This document shows, in pieces, positions 1 through 11,300 of a DNA stretch of 64,000 bases. The notes beneath the pieces were generated by a model. It was not told the DNA's origin, did no database searches, and was given only the letters and a program-made list of their open reading frames with translations. The first letter of the stretch is position 1, and each line of letters begins with the position of its first letter. Position numbers and translations under genes: made by a program. The DNA is from Nemopilema nomurai. Its lineage: Eukaryota; Cnidaria; Scyphozoa; Rhizostomeae; Rhizostomatidae. The DNA lies in assembly GCA_003864495.1 (NCBI GenBank), contig ML133460.1, forward strand, positions 1,179,719 through 1,243,718. The letters are read 5' to 3'.

Positions 1-328
1 CATAGGGGGATTTAAACCCTGAAGGGAGATATTACTCACCATAGAGTAAGATAAGTACTGACCAGAACAGGGGGGAGGGGGCTACAGAGGGGGTACACCT
101 TGAAACCATAGTTGATAGATGTTTCTTTCAAAGGATATCTCTCCTTTACCCACTTCTGAGAAACGATGTCATGCTTTCGTTGCGTGTCTTGACAAATGCA
201 TAGAAAATTATTGGTTAGGGAATTATAGAATTATAGAATTATTGGTTAGAGAATATTATAGAAAATCTGTTTCTGCGACATTTATTCAAAATGTGACAAG
301 AAGTGAATGACACCTATGTTCTTTTCAG

Positions 329-3300
329 GGTTTTTTGACATCCCTTTGCGATGCGCAAATAACAATAAATGAATTCCAAGACCCTTTTAAGCTGCAAAAC
401 GTAAGTAACACGCATCTATTTGTTTTTATATATATTATTTTCACAATTCTACTTTTTATGGTACTACATTAGTATGCAAGGGATTCCAATAGTAGATGAT
501 TTGTGGCTTATGGTGATGCAAATATGGTCATCGCTTGAGCTTTGCTGACAGCCAGGTGATGCAAACTTGAAAGGCAGCTTAAGTACTCTTAAAAGTCCTT
601 TTTTTGACCAGAGCTATCTCGCTTTTCAGCTCGCCAATAATCTGCCAAGCTGCAGTGTTATGCAGTCGATAGCAAGCACCGTTCTTGCCTTCGTCTGCAA
701 TGCCTCGCAAACATACCAACTGATTCCGCCCGCCATTCGAGTGCTCGTGAATTTCACAGATTACGACTACGCCATGCAGATTCTTCAAGGGTGAGTCTAT
801 TCCCATCTCGCCAGTGGTTCAACTATCTGGGTAGCATCATCCTATTTGATATTTTATATTTCTTGGCTTTTCTTCATTTCACATTTCAATCACATTCATT
901 TCGTAGAGTTCTTGATGAAGGCAATTATGATCTGGCTGGAGTTCTGAACAGATTAGAAAATGAAATTTGGTAAGTCAAATCTGATTCTTCCATCCATCTG
1001 CCTTTGATCTGCTCCTTTCTGTTCCACCTTTTCTATGGTAGAAAACTTTAAAGATGTATATCACAAACCTATTTGGCTTTTATATTGATGAAAGATAGCT
1101 TTCAGGAATCAGTTGTACTTTTTTTTAATCAATCTGTTCTTGCTTGTGTTGATGCTATTCTTCTCAATGCTATAAATGTTCATTTTTCCTAACTCAATGC
1201 GATATCAAGAATTTTTTCATCGGGAATTATGAGAAGTATGTCTGTGTCACTTCCTCTTAGCAACAAAGAAAGCCAAGACGATGCATTGAACTCTTTGTCG
1301 ACTCTTCTGGACTTTTTGCGGTTGTTGCTGCCCATTCCTGCCGTTGATAATGCACCTGACGGCGAACAACGAGAGGAAGGCTACTCTCAATCAAGCAGGA
1401 AGGTCCACGTGACACCTTCCAAGCTTAGAGGCTATCTAAAGATCGATATCGATTCGGAGAGTAATCCCATTCACAAGCTCATCGACTATTTCAAGGTAGG
1501 CTTGTACCTTTCTCCTTTGTTAAAGTAAAACCCTCTACAGCTACCCAAGTTTAGGGCAAAGGTTAAGTGTCAAGGTTAATTGGATCGTCAGTGATATGCA
1601 GAGAAAGTGATCACGATTGTAGGGTTAGTCAAAGGTCAAAGGTTGAAAGCCACGCGATGCACAGAGATGAAGTGTGACAAGATGCGCTGAAAAAGAAACT
1701 GTTGATCAAGATTTTACGAATTCCTAAAAAGGTGTAGCACTTAAAGACCAAGCTGAAAATTATTTCCTTTCTTTTACCCCACCAACTTAGCCTCTTAAAC
1801 AACCAGCCAATTTTTGTAAATTTATTTTCAGTTTCGTTTACTATTTGATTGTTCCATTTGCATTCGCTCCCCATTTTTGAGAAGCTTAGTAATTCACCTA
1901 CGCACAATTTTCTTTCCGCAGAATGTCGATAAAGACGATTTGAATACTGCGTCAGTTCTTCCTCAACTGACGTCATTTGTCGAAGCAGTTCAAAGTGAGG
2001 ATGGCCCAACTAAAGGTATTTGTGGTAATCCTAATTTTTGGCATCAAATAATCAATTCTCTCGATAAACTCAGAAGCCTGTGTGTCTTTGTTTTCCTGGC
2101 GATTGGATATTACTGAAAAGTAAAAGAGAATAGAAAAAAGGTTCAAGGAGCTAGAGCATAGTTGCAGGAATAAGGCAGGCAGAAAGTTGTGTGTTCGTGG
2201 AAGCATGCATTGTACGGACTATTTCCCGTGACGTCATTCTTTGAAGATATCAGACTTGCGATTATTGAGTCAATTAAAGAGTTCCCGGTTCTGTCGGAAT
2301 TCTTTGAAGACCCGATGTCTGGAAACATACAATGCCTCTGGCTTTTTGCTATTGTTTGTTGTATTCCAATTCATACATATGTGCCTAGACCCTTCTCTCC
2401 CCTAAAACAGTATCATAACACACGTAAGATTCTCTGTTTTCAGGAAAGCCAAGTGCGAAGTTGCTTGGCTTAATAATTTCTTTTCTCTCAAAGATGAAGT
2501 TGAAGCTATTGCCCTTCCAAGTCCAGAAACGGTTCAGCATCTTTTCAACGAGAGGATCTTTTTCCTCTCTGCAATGGTGGACGACGAAAGGTTGGTTTTG
2601 AATTATAATATTCCTGCAAATACTGTTTGGTGATTATTCGTTCTGAATATTCACCTGTCTCGCCTGTCTGTTAGCTAACTCGCCTGTCTGTTGTGTGGTA
2701 TCGGGCAATCGGGAACTGGATCCCAACCGATCAGCGATGTTTTTTAAGGCAGCATCAAACAACATGCTATAGAGGATGATGCCTTGAGTTTTTCACGTGC
2801 TCTTTTTAACCATACATGTAGATGGCAACGTTAATTCTATTGTGAATTTTTAAGCAGACAAGAACGTTATTTCAATCACAGTTTTTTTTGGCAATGCTTA
2901 CAAAAAGTTGCTTTGTCTGACACTCTTTTTCCTGTTGAGTCGTAAGGTAAACTATGAGTTCAGTTTAAAGCAAGGACTTGCAGAAAGAAATATCTTTGGA
3001 GTAGCTTACTATGAAGTAGCTATGACTTAGGTTTTGCCGGTGACTATTGTCTGGGAGGCCGCATGCGGTGCGTTATGGGTACCTATGATGATACGTAATA
3101 GTGATTTGTATTTGATTGTTTCGACAGGCTGGAGCTAATTTTGTGGTTTCTCTCTCCTCCACCGGAAGATGTGGATGTCGACTGTGATATGGTGAGATGT
3201 TCATCCATTCGTTTGGCTTCTGTCTGTCAACCTCCTTGCTTGCTTTTTTTTGCCCCTCTGTCTGTATGTCTGTCTGTTTGCCTGTCTGTTTGCCTGTCTG

Positions 3301-6300
3301 TTTGTCTGTCTGTTTGTCTGTCTGTTTGTCTGTTTATGTGTTAGTCTCCGTGTGTATGTATTTCTGTGTGTCTTTCTGTGTGTATGACCCTTTGTATATG
3401 TCTGCCCAGCGCATGACCCAAGGAATTCTTTGTTGCCCACATATACTCGTTTATCAGCTCTGGCCACATCATATCAGTCTCTTTCAGTCTCACTTATTAG
3501 AGCACTTAAATGTTGACCGTTGCCATTTTTCAGGTGAAAGTTGACCTGGAAGCCATTGCCGAGAAGTACTGTCCCGGCTTCAACTTGAAGGAGGAGGTCG
3601 AGAAGGGTTTCACCACTACAGACGATGATCAAGCCAAGCGCACGAAAAGGTCAATTCACCATTCGCTGTCTTGTCAAGATTCTGACGTCTCTTATTTGTC
3701 GGATGTCATATCCTCGTTTTTTCCAGTAGCTAAAACGACTTTTGTATTCGTTTCAACAGGTCAAGAAGGAGGTTTGACCCCTTGGTGCACGGCAAAGGCG
3801 ACCACGTTGATGACCTCAAGCGGCAAAGACTGGACGGTAAGTCTGGTCATCTGCTTTTTGCATACACCCACAGCACGTCCACGTGCAGATACGGATTATA
3901 CATCCCAAATGCTGTGAACTGTTGATAAAAGATATGTATTTTTTCAAGGCTCTAGGTTTTCATTTTTTAATGCACAATTAGTTTAGTTCAGTTGCTTTTT
4001 GCATTTAAACATCATTCAAATCTGGGTTTCCCTTGTAAAGACGCAATAGCCTCAATTTCGGGTCGTAGAAGAGATGTCGAAGAGATTTTGGGCTGTAGAG
4101 CCAGCCTCTAATGCAGCTTCTCTAGAATTCTAATACCCCTTCGTCCCTGGCGCTGTAATACCCCTTCGTACCCCTTCTGTAATACCCCTGTAAGAACTGT
4201 AATACCCGTTCGTCCCTGGTGCTGAATGAATTTCCCACGGGCTTATAATTCTATTTTGTTTCACCTTTTACACACCAACTCTACGTATTTCCACTGATAC
4301 GTGATGAACTTTCCTATCTTCATTTTTGCAGTTTCGTGGCTTCAGCGTGGTCGTGGAAGCTTTCGTAGCCGTGGCCGTGGCTTTGGCCGTGGATACGTTG
4401 ATTTGTTCCGTTCAAGAAAGCAGAACACCAGTCGACCACCCTCGATGCACGTGGACGATTTCATCATGATGGAGGGGAACGTTGGAAGCCCATCAGACAA
4501 TCAAAACAAACAGCAGATCAAGGTTGGTTTCTATAGCCTGTTGCGTGAAATTACACCTTGCAATACTCTAGTATATGATAGTGAGATTGAAGGGAAAGTG
4601 TTGTCATTAAATGAGCTCTCAAATAACACCCTAAATATCAGTAATCAATAGAAAGCCTTCACCATAAAAGATACCCTGCCTCCCTGCCTTTGCATACGGT
4701 TGGCTAAGCGTATGTTACTGAGAAGCTGGGTCTACGATTAAAAAAGCTCAGTTAATTTCACGCTTACTTAGTGCGCTCGTTTTCTTTATCATGCACCTAA
4801 TTGATGGTGAGTGGGTGTTACATAAACATTCCAAAGTCGATTCTTCACTCAAATCCCTTGGCTTCAAAGCCAACCTTATATATGCGTTTCGTGTATACTT
4901 AATGTACAGCCTCGTGTGCACCGATTATTAAGCCAGTAGGTATGTTGAAGTGTATTGAATGCCGCTGACCGCAGTCAGCAGATGCTGTTCAGTAACAGTT
5001 GTCTAATTACAATGTGCCTCAGAACTCATCTGGTTCTTCTGATAGTAAACTGATCCGAGAGCTCGTTAATTACTAGTTAATTGATGACCACAGGATATGT
5101 GCGAGTTTCTTTAGCACTTGCAGCCCATTGACATGCAGCCGGTGGCCACAGCTTAGGCCTTATCTCCAGAGTTAATAAAGCACTCGTTAGCGTAGCGTTG
5201 TTTTGTAGACTCGCGATATAAACACAGATAATCAAACTATCCGTTTCACCACAGTCAGGGTTTTTCTATGAAAACAGTAAACACTGCAGAGCTGCGGGTC
5301 ATTCAGCCTTTTAAGTTTGCTGGCTTATTTGATAGTGGAGATAAAGTGGCCCAATCTAAGGCTTCTGATACACATTTCAGTTATTGTTGAATAATTTGCT
5401 AATCGCTAGGTTTATAGTATGTGGCTTAAGCCCTATGACAACTGGAGGACTGACTCTAAATATAACAAGCGAGTTGGAAATTTGCATTTGCTTGAAAATT
5501 TGATCAACTTATATTTTGTTGGGCTCTTTGTTGCTCCATTTTTTTCTGCAGAGCGGCTAACTTGGCCAGGCCAAAATTTGTCGATTTACCCATGGTATTT
5601 TGGAATTTAGTTTACTTTTGACCCCTCTAACAATGAAGCAATTATGCAGTTAATTATACCAATGTTTTTGTCACTCTTCTTTATTTTGCGCTATTCGTGC
5701 AATGTCCTAAACTTTCGTTCTATTTGAACAGAGTTCGTTTGCTGCGCCTGTGCGTACGGCTTCGAGTGAGCCTCGTTTCACTGGCGGATTCAGTGATTCG
5801 GAGGGCCGTTGGGCATCTCCCGCGACAGCCTCGTTTAGAAGAGAAGGTGAGCAGCGATGTTATCACTAAAAATATACGAGAGATGATTGATTGATTGATT
5901 AATTGATTTTTGTTCGTTTAGTTGATTTGAAACCAGTTGTTACAAGCAGCGGTTTGAGAGCGTAATATCTTGTGTTATGCCATTATTCTTTGATTATTTT
6001 TAAGCAAATATCTCTATTTCAGGCGAACACCCACAAGTTGGCCGAGGGGGTTTCGGGACATGGGGGGCCCAGGGTGCTTTCACGCCCCAGTATGGCCGCG
6101 GAGGTGGATTTCAACGCGGGGGGTAAGTCATCTATTTCTATAGTTGTTGTTGCACCTAAGTGGTTTTAATTTCACTACGACCTGTCATGATTGGAACAGT
6201 ATTCTTCAAACGGATGCCAAGACGGCTTAAACCAAAATAAACATTTATCTGCTCAGGATATTTGTATAGAGAATCCAATATTAAATTTTTAAGAACTTCT

Positions 6301-8348
6301 TTTGCTTTGATTCTTTTTCCGAATACCAAATATTATATCAAGAAAGCTCTGTGATCCATGTTTTGTAAGCTTGGTTCTCATTTGTTCTCCGCAGGTCTAG
6401 TTGGAGTCCCCAGATCGCTTCACCATACCGAGGTACGCATTATGACTTCCCTCTAGGCTTCGTTTTGTCCTCTATTTGTCCCCAAGGGAAGGAAACCGCC
6501 CACCGTATTGTCAAAAATTGAGCCACATGAGACTAATACCTCCAGAGGAAACTGCTATAGATCAATATTGGCTCTGCATGGAGGCTAAATTTGGTCGCTT
6601 CCTGGCAGTAATCAAGGGCGAACTGACAAAATTATCTTCATGTTTGCTGAGGTTTCGTTTTTGATTTCCTAAAAGGCAATCCAGCGTCTTCCGGTAGCAT
6701 CATCCCTTTAAGATTTCCCTTGAGAAAGAAAATTAGAACTCTTACATTAATTCAAAAGTTTACTTTACCAGTGCCACGTACCACGGATATTACTTTGGAT
6801 CTCTTGACCTTGCTTTTGTATCTTCAACCTCTTTGTGTCTTGATCCGAATATATGGTTTTTGTACCTATAGTTTCTAAAGTATAGGTTTTTCGATTCACC
6901 ATCTCCTGCCTTGAATCACTGCGCAGATCTTTTAGCTGAATCGACTAAGGAGTGCCCTAAGGCACTCTTTCCGAACACAAAGCTCTTATTAGAGTATCAA
7001 AAGTCGAGCTTTGCAATATTTATTGAACGACTGTCTTATCAAGGCCTACCATTTTCATGACACGCTAACGTAAAACGATCTTGTAAGATGTGCCTCACAA
7101 ACTTCTCACAGATCATGTCCTTTTTCGTAGCGCCGCGTGAGTCGCAATCTGCTTACCCTCGAAGCAGCTTCAGAGGAGGGTACTGGGCTGGCCCGAAGCC
7201 AAAGGAGGACAGCAGGTATGAAATGTTTGCATCGCAATACACTATCTGCAGGCTTGAAAGTACTAGGAAATCGCATCGACCTTTGAGCTTGTGTTTAACA
7301 GTATTGTGGTTGTGGTTGTGGTTACGTGGCCATTTGAGGTTCACTTTTAGATCCTGTATTTGCAGTAAGGGAAAAAGAAGTTGGTCAATGGCATCTAAGA
7401 TTGATTGATTTTTGCGTGCTGGTTCTTCGTCAAACTCCTATAACAAAAGGAGTCAAAGACGTCCCCTGCTAGTTGCTGTTTATTGCTAAGACCTTCTTCT
7501 TTATGCTTTGCAATGAATTCAGTCAACAAGGAAATTTCGTTCTGGACAATATCGAGCTTTTTTGCATGTGCCGAGTAGTGGCATATATCGATCACACCAA
7601 CATGTGATTGTGGGGTACATCTGCCTGGTTGAACAATCTAGATGCCTGAAGCAATGTCATGGCCGACATTTTTATCATCATGGCTTAATTTCTGTCCAAG
7701 CATGAAGTTTTTTATGTCTTTTCTCGGTGCTACTGAAAGTTTTATGGTTCACAGCACCATGGTAGGTACCCCAGTCCACTCCATGACGTATTGCCCCGGG
7801 TTCCCTACAATCTCTCAGTCTTATAGCCACAACCACTTCAAAAAATTGATTGTTAAATTTTCTAAGTTAATTCCTCGACCTCCGATTCTCTCTGCAAGTC
7901 ATTACATAGGTATTTTTCAGAAGCCTTATGCGCGTGTGTAGCGGATGATCTGATACGTATCAAGATCTTGTGAAATTCTTCGCCTAACGATAACAAGATA
8001 TCTCAAAACGATTATTGGGAAATAGACATAAGCACGCCTTCATTACCTCAACTTGTTCCCAATTGTTGCTACTTCAGCCACAGCTTTTTTTCTAACAGTT
8101 TTTGCCTCAAAAAAAGCAAAATTAGTAATTTAACGCTTGGTCTGAAATGTAATTTTGGCGGCCATTTTGAATCAAGTAGGGTTGCAAAGCCTTTAAATCA
8201 ACTCTGCAATTTTCAGAGATGCTTAAGTAAGATTTGGTTGTGTCTTTCTAGCCGATTCTTTGCTGGTGGAGCGTTCAATACATATCGGCAGAACCAAGGC
8301 AACGACCGTGACAGCTTCAACAGACATCTTCGTACTTTCACAAGATGA
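329..8348 (+). CDS. VIRMA: Protein virilizer homolog (VIRMA), 3' part of a multi-exon gene
   Basis: VIRMA is the large nuclear scaffold of the m6A mRNA methyltransferase regulatory complex (with WTAP, METTL3/14 and others). Exons chosen by GT..AG borders and phase: 329-400, 552-790, 907-969, 1261-1495, 1922-2015, 2183-2316, 2444-2590, 3128-3191, 3534-3649, 3760-3836, 4332-4522, 5732-5846, 6023-6122, 6395-6432, 7131-7215, 8252-8348, about 620 residues. Identity rests on the C-terminus: an RG-rich stretch followed by NTSRPPSMHVDDF (exon 4332-4522), which is the hallmark shared by fly Vir and human VIRMA; then RG/Ser-rich exons with a SSWSPQ motif; and the terminal RTFTR, as in human (RSFTR). 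The earlier exons are helical, Leu-rich, as in the family. All junctions are phase-consistent except 2015/2183, where one nucleotide does not fit. The 5' portion lies upstream of the window. No canonical AATAAA is seen just after the stop. Confidence 0.93.
3257..3335 (+). repeat. TGTC/TTTGCC microsatellite in a VIRMA intron
   Basis: Irregular run of tgtctgtttgcctgtctg-type units in the intron between exons 3128-3191 and 3534-3649. It produces artificial open frames rich in Cys-Leu-Ser-Val on the plus strand and Arg-Gln-Thr on the minus strand, which are not genes. Confidence 0.9.
4131..4224 (+). repeat. Short degenerate tandem repeat in a VIRMA intron
   Basis: The unit taatacccctt-cgtccctgg(t/c)gctg recurs about four times with variation in the intron upstream of the RG-rich exon. 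No coding potential is evident. Confidence 0.7.
4332..4522 (+). CDS. VIRMA: VIRMA exon with RG-rich and SRPPSMHVDDF signature
   Basis: This single exon carries the diagnostic part of the protein: repeated R-G/S-R-G units (GRGSFRSRGRGFGRG), then FRSRKQNTSRPPSMHVDDF and an acidic/Gln-rich end. RG boxes of this kind are typical RNA-binding or arginine-methylation substrates; the SRPPSMHVDDF block is conserved from insects to vertebrates in virilizer proteins. The borders are ttttgcag at the 5' side and AAG/gttggt at the 3' side. Confidence 0.93.
5882..5910 (+). repeat. GATT microsatellite in a VIRMA intron
   Basis: Run of gatt units (gatgattgattgattgattaattgatt) immediately downstream of the exon ending at 5846. 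Confidence 0.8.
7395..7805 (-). pseudogene. Antisense coding-like relic inside a VIRMA intron
   Basis: Read on the minus strand, one frame stays open over about 135 codons except for two stops (a TGA near 7753 and a TAG near 7641). The conceptual product begins VGNPGQYVMEWTGVP, continues through DIKNFMLGQKLSHDDKNVGHD, and after the second stop resumes with VGVIDICHYSAHAKKLDIVQ and a charged helical tail. I do not recognise the family. Composition is protein-like rather than low-complexity, and the two point stops suggest an old inserted gene or transposon fragment rather than an active gene. It lies entirely in the 7216-8251 intron, opposite to VIRMA transcription. Confidence 0.4.
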
Positions 8349-11300
8349 TTTGCTGCGGCCTAAATAGTGCTTGAACATTTGCAATAACTTCACAGAAACT
8401 GAAAGATATTTGTATTTTCAAGGAAGACATTAAGTATAAACCTTGTATACTAATACTAAAAAGAGTTACCTCGATCCGTTTCTCGTTTTTTTTTACGTTT
8501 CGTTTCTTTTTTCAAACGAGTAGAGTCTGCTTCAATCAAACTGGAAGATGTTTGTTTGAATTTTCACCGGCCTAGATTTTCACGGCATTTGTATGTTGTT
8601 GTAGCTTTCTTAACTATTTTTCAATGCCCGGCAGCACTGTTAGAACACTACAATATCGCAAGCTGCTGATGGCAGGGGGAACTCCACAAATAATGACGTA
8701 AGTTTCGGTGCGGATCAGCTCTCAATTTTTGCCGTATGTTCAAGGATGCTCGCTCTTGGCATGTCTGAGCTAAAGTTTCTAATTGTTGAGATTATGGAAA
8801 GTCGTTTACCATTGAAAAGTCCATCGTTGAAACCAAAGACCCATACAAGTATAAAATGTAAGGATACACAACAGCGCTCTTTTTCCATGTTTACGCCAGC
8901 CATCTTCTGGTTGAATGAAGAACATGCTGTATTTAGCTGTTTGGGCATTTGATTTATCGAGAATTTGACATTGAATGCGTTTGATTCGCGTCATTTCTTG
9001 TCCATTCATTAGTGACATCAATTTCACTAAGACTCTGCGTTCCAAAGGGTTTTCATCGTGTGATGTCATTAGGTGAATAAGGACGGAAAAAGTAATTTAG
9101 CGCAGTTGACTCTGTGACTAATCCGGATGGCTGGTGGCGATCGCGGCTCAGTCAAGTTTGCTTAGTGAATCGCATCTACCCGAAGCAGTGTCCAAATAGT
9201 ACATCTACCTGGAAAGAATGTATGAAGCAATTTAGTCACAGATGAAGAGACCTTTGTCGAAAAGCACGGCAATTCCGCGGGGCTAGAAGCCGCAGCGTAG
9301 TAGCCGCAGCCGCAGCGACCGTTACGTCATCATCGATGCGCATCGCCTTATCTACGCATGTGGTACGTTGGTAAACGACGCGTCAGCAACTGTACACGAC
9401 TCCCATTCAGTGGTTTAACTGAGTGATAAAGTAAATTGGATTGGTTTGCAATATTAACAAACATCAATTTAACTCATCCTGAAATGAAAAGCCAATGCTA
9501 ATGTTCCACTGACGCAGCGCTTTCTCTTTGAATGGAACACACGCATCGCCCTGCGAGGGGTGAAGAAGAGAATGGCCTGTTTTAGAATTCGATCGAAACA
9601 AATTAATAATGATAATCCGGCTGCTTTCATCTAATTCTAAAGCTGGCTTTTTTCTCGAGAACGTGCAATGAATCATTCGAAATAACAGAAATACCCAGTG
9701 TGCCAAGGTCTCACCAACGCTTCAACTTTGCTGCTGCCTTCTGTTCTCGAATTAATAGCAACAGGAGTTTAAAATTCACTACAATCAATGGCCAACTGAG
9801 ATCTACTTCTTTCTTTCTCAAATTGTTGTTTACATCTCTAAGTACCATTGAAAGAGTCAACAGGCCACTAAGGAGATAACGGTCTTCTAAACCAAGGAAG
9901 CAGACGACCCTTCGCTTGCCTAATTCATGATCTTTGCTCGGGTCCTCGGCAACCATGGCCTTCCTATTCCTCTCTGGTTACCGTTCTATTGTCATGCTGT
10001 CAAGTGGTGTTGTGGCAAAAAGGTTTTCCTGGATGCAAATGCCCTTGTTTGCCCTTCCTTTTGCCACGGAGATTTGGCTGTTCAAAGTGAGTGAAGCCAT
10101 CAGTACACAGACTCATAATTCACTTCCTATTGTGGTCCGGGGATAAACTGCAATCGTTTTTCAGGAAATACTTGACTTTCGACCCAAATAGTAAAGGAAT
10201 AGTACAGTGTCAATGGCGTACCATATCAGTGTTGAGCCCTTAGTCAAAGACGTTGTTTGGGGCCCCTACTTTTCTTTGCAAATCATGTTCACAGGCCGAT
10301 ATGAAATCAGGTTAAATAGAAGATTTCCAGAAAGTTTTATTTTCAGTACCGATGTTCTAATAGAGTTAATTATTACTATACTTGTTTGAGTCAAGCTACG
10401 TCAAGTTAATCAACCCGTTAACGTAATCGATAGAACTTCTGCAAGTTCTGCAATAGCTTGTCCACAAATGTTTAAAAACACAAAGTTTTGACGGAGAAGT
10501 TTTAATTCCAGTTTTACAAGCCAATGTTTAATGTCTTCGATCATTAACATGTGCGAATCATTGAATGAACTCAGCATCTTGACAAAAATTTCCACACAGT
10601 TTGTGGGGGCCCCCTTGAGCCTAATTTTTGGGGGTCCTTAGTTTTGTGTGCACCTTCAAGCACTGACAGTAACAGAATGGAAATAGAAATCCACCTCGTA
10701 TATCCAATCAATAATTGAATGAACATACTTTGTATGCTTACTGAAAGCGCAAATGTAGAAGCAATAGAGCTGAGCGAACGGGCGTTTGCAGAGTAAAGCG
10801 CCATTGCCCCTCTCCTTTCAAAGAATACACGGTTGGTGGCGATAATGTCAAGTTAGGTAGCGACGAATATGCTAGCAAATATACAAATAACTATCTCAAG
10901 AAATGGACAATTCTGCATCTTTTAAGGATCATGGCCAATAACTATGTTCTTCGTTTTTCTTGCTTTGATCTTGGTGATTAGACGCTTGAACTCTTTTCAA
11001 TCCATAAGATCGATGCAATCAAAAAGTATGTTAATCCAAATCTGTTTCTCATTTTTGTTTAAAATCACCCTAAGCGCTGGGCTCAGAACCACTGATTTGT
11101 ATTTGAAACTGGAATTTGTAGTTGGTCAGAGTGTTAAAATGAAAAGGTTTAGTAAAGGCTTGGTTGACTATAAGAAAGGTTTTCGACGCAAGTTATTCTA
11201 GGGATTCTCTAACAAACCACCTGAATAAATTACAGAATACTTGGTCTACACTTTTCTACTTCCCTCTATTTATTTCTACTTTGTCTTAGAAATGTTATGC

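Noticed and set aside
3141..3544. Cys/Leu/Val-rich open frames on plus and Arg/Gln/Thr-rich frame on minus
   Set aside because: They are produced by the tgtctg/tttgcc microsatellite in a VIRMA intron and continue into flanking intron; no domain.
9464..9956. Two adjacent minus-strand frames (80 and 81 codons) that could be exons of a gene
   Set aside because: No recognisable domain, no convincing splice borders joining them, and a plus-strand frame overlaps; not enough to call a gene.
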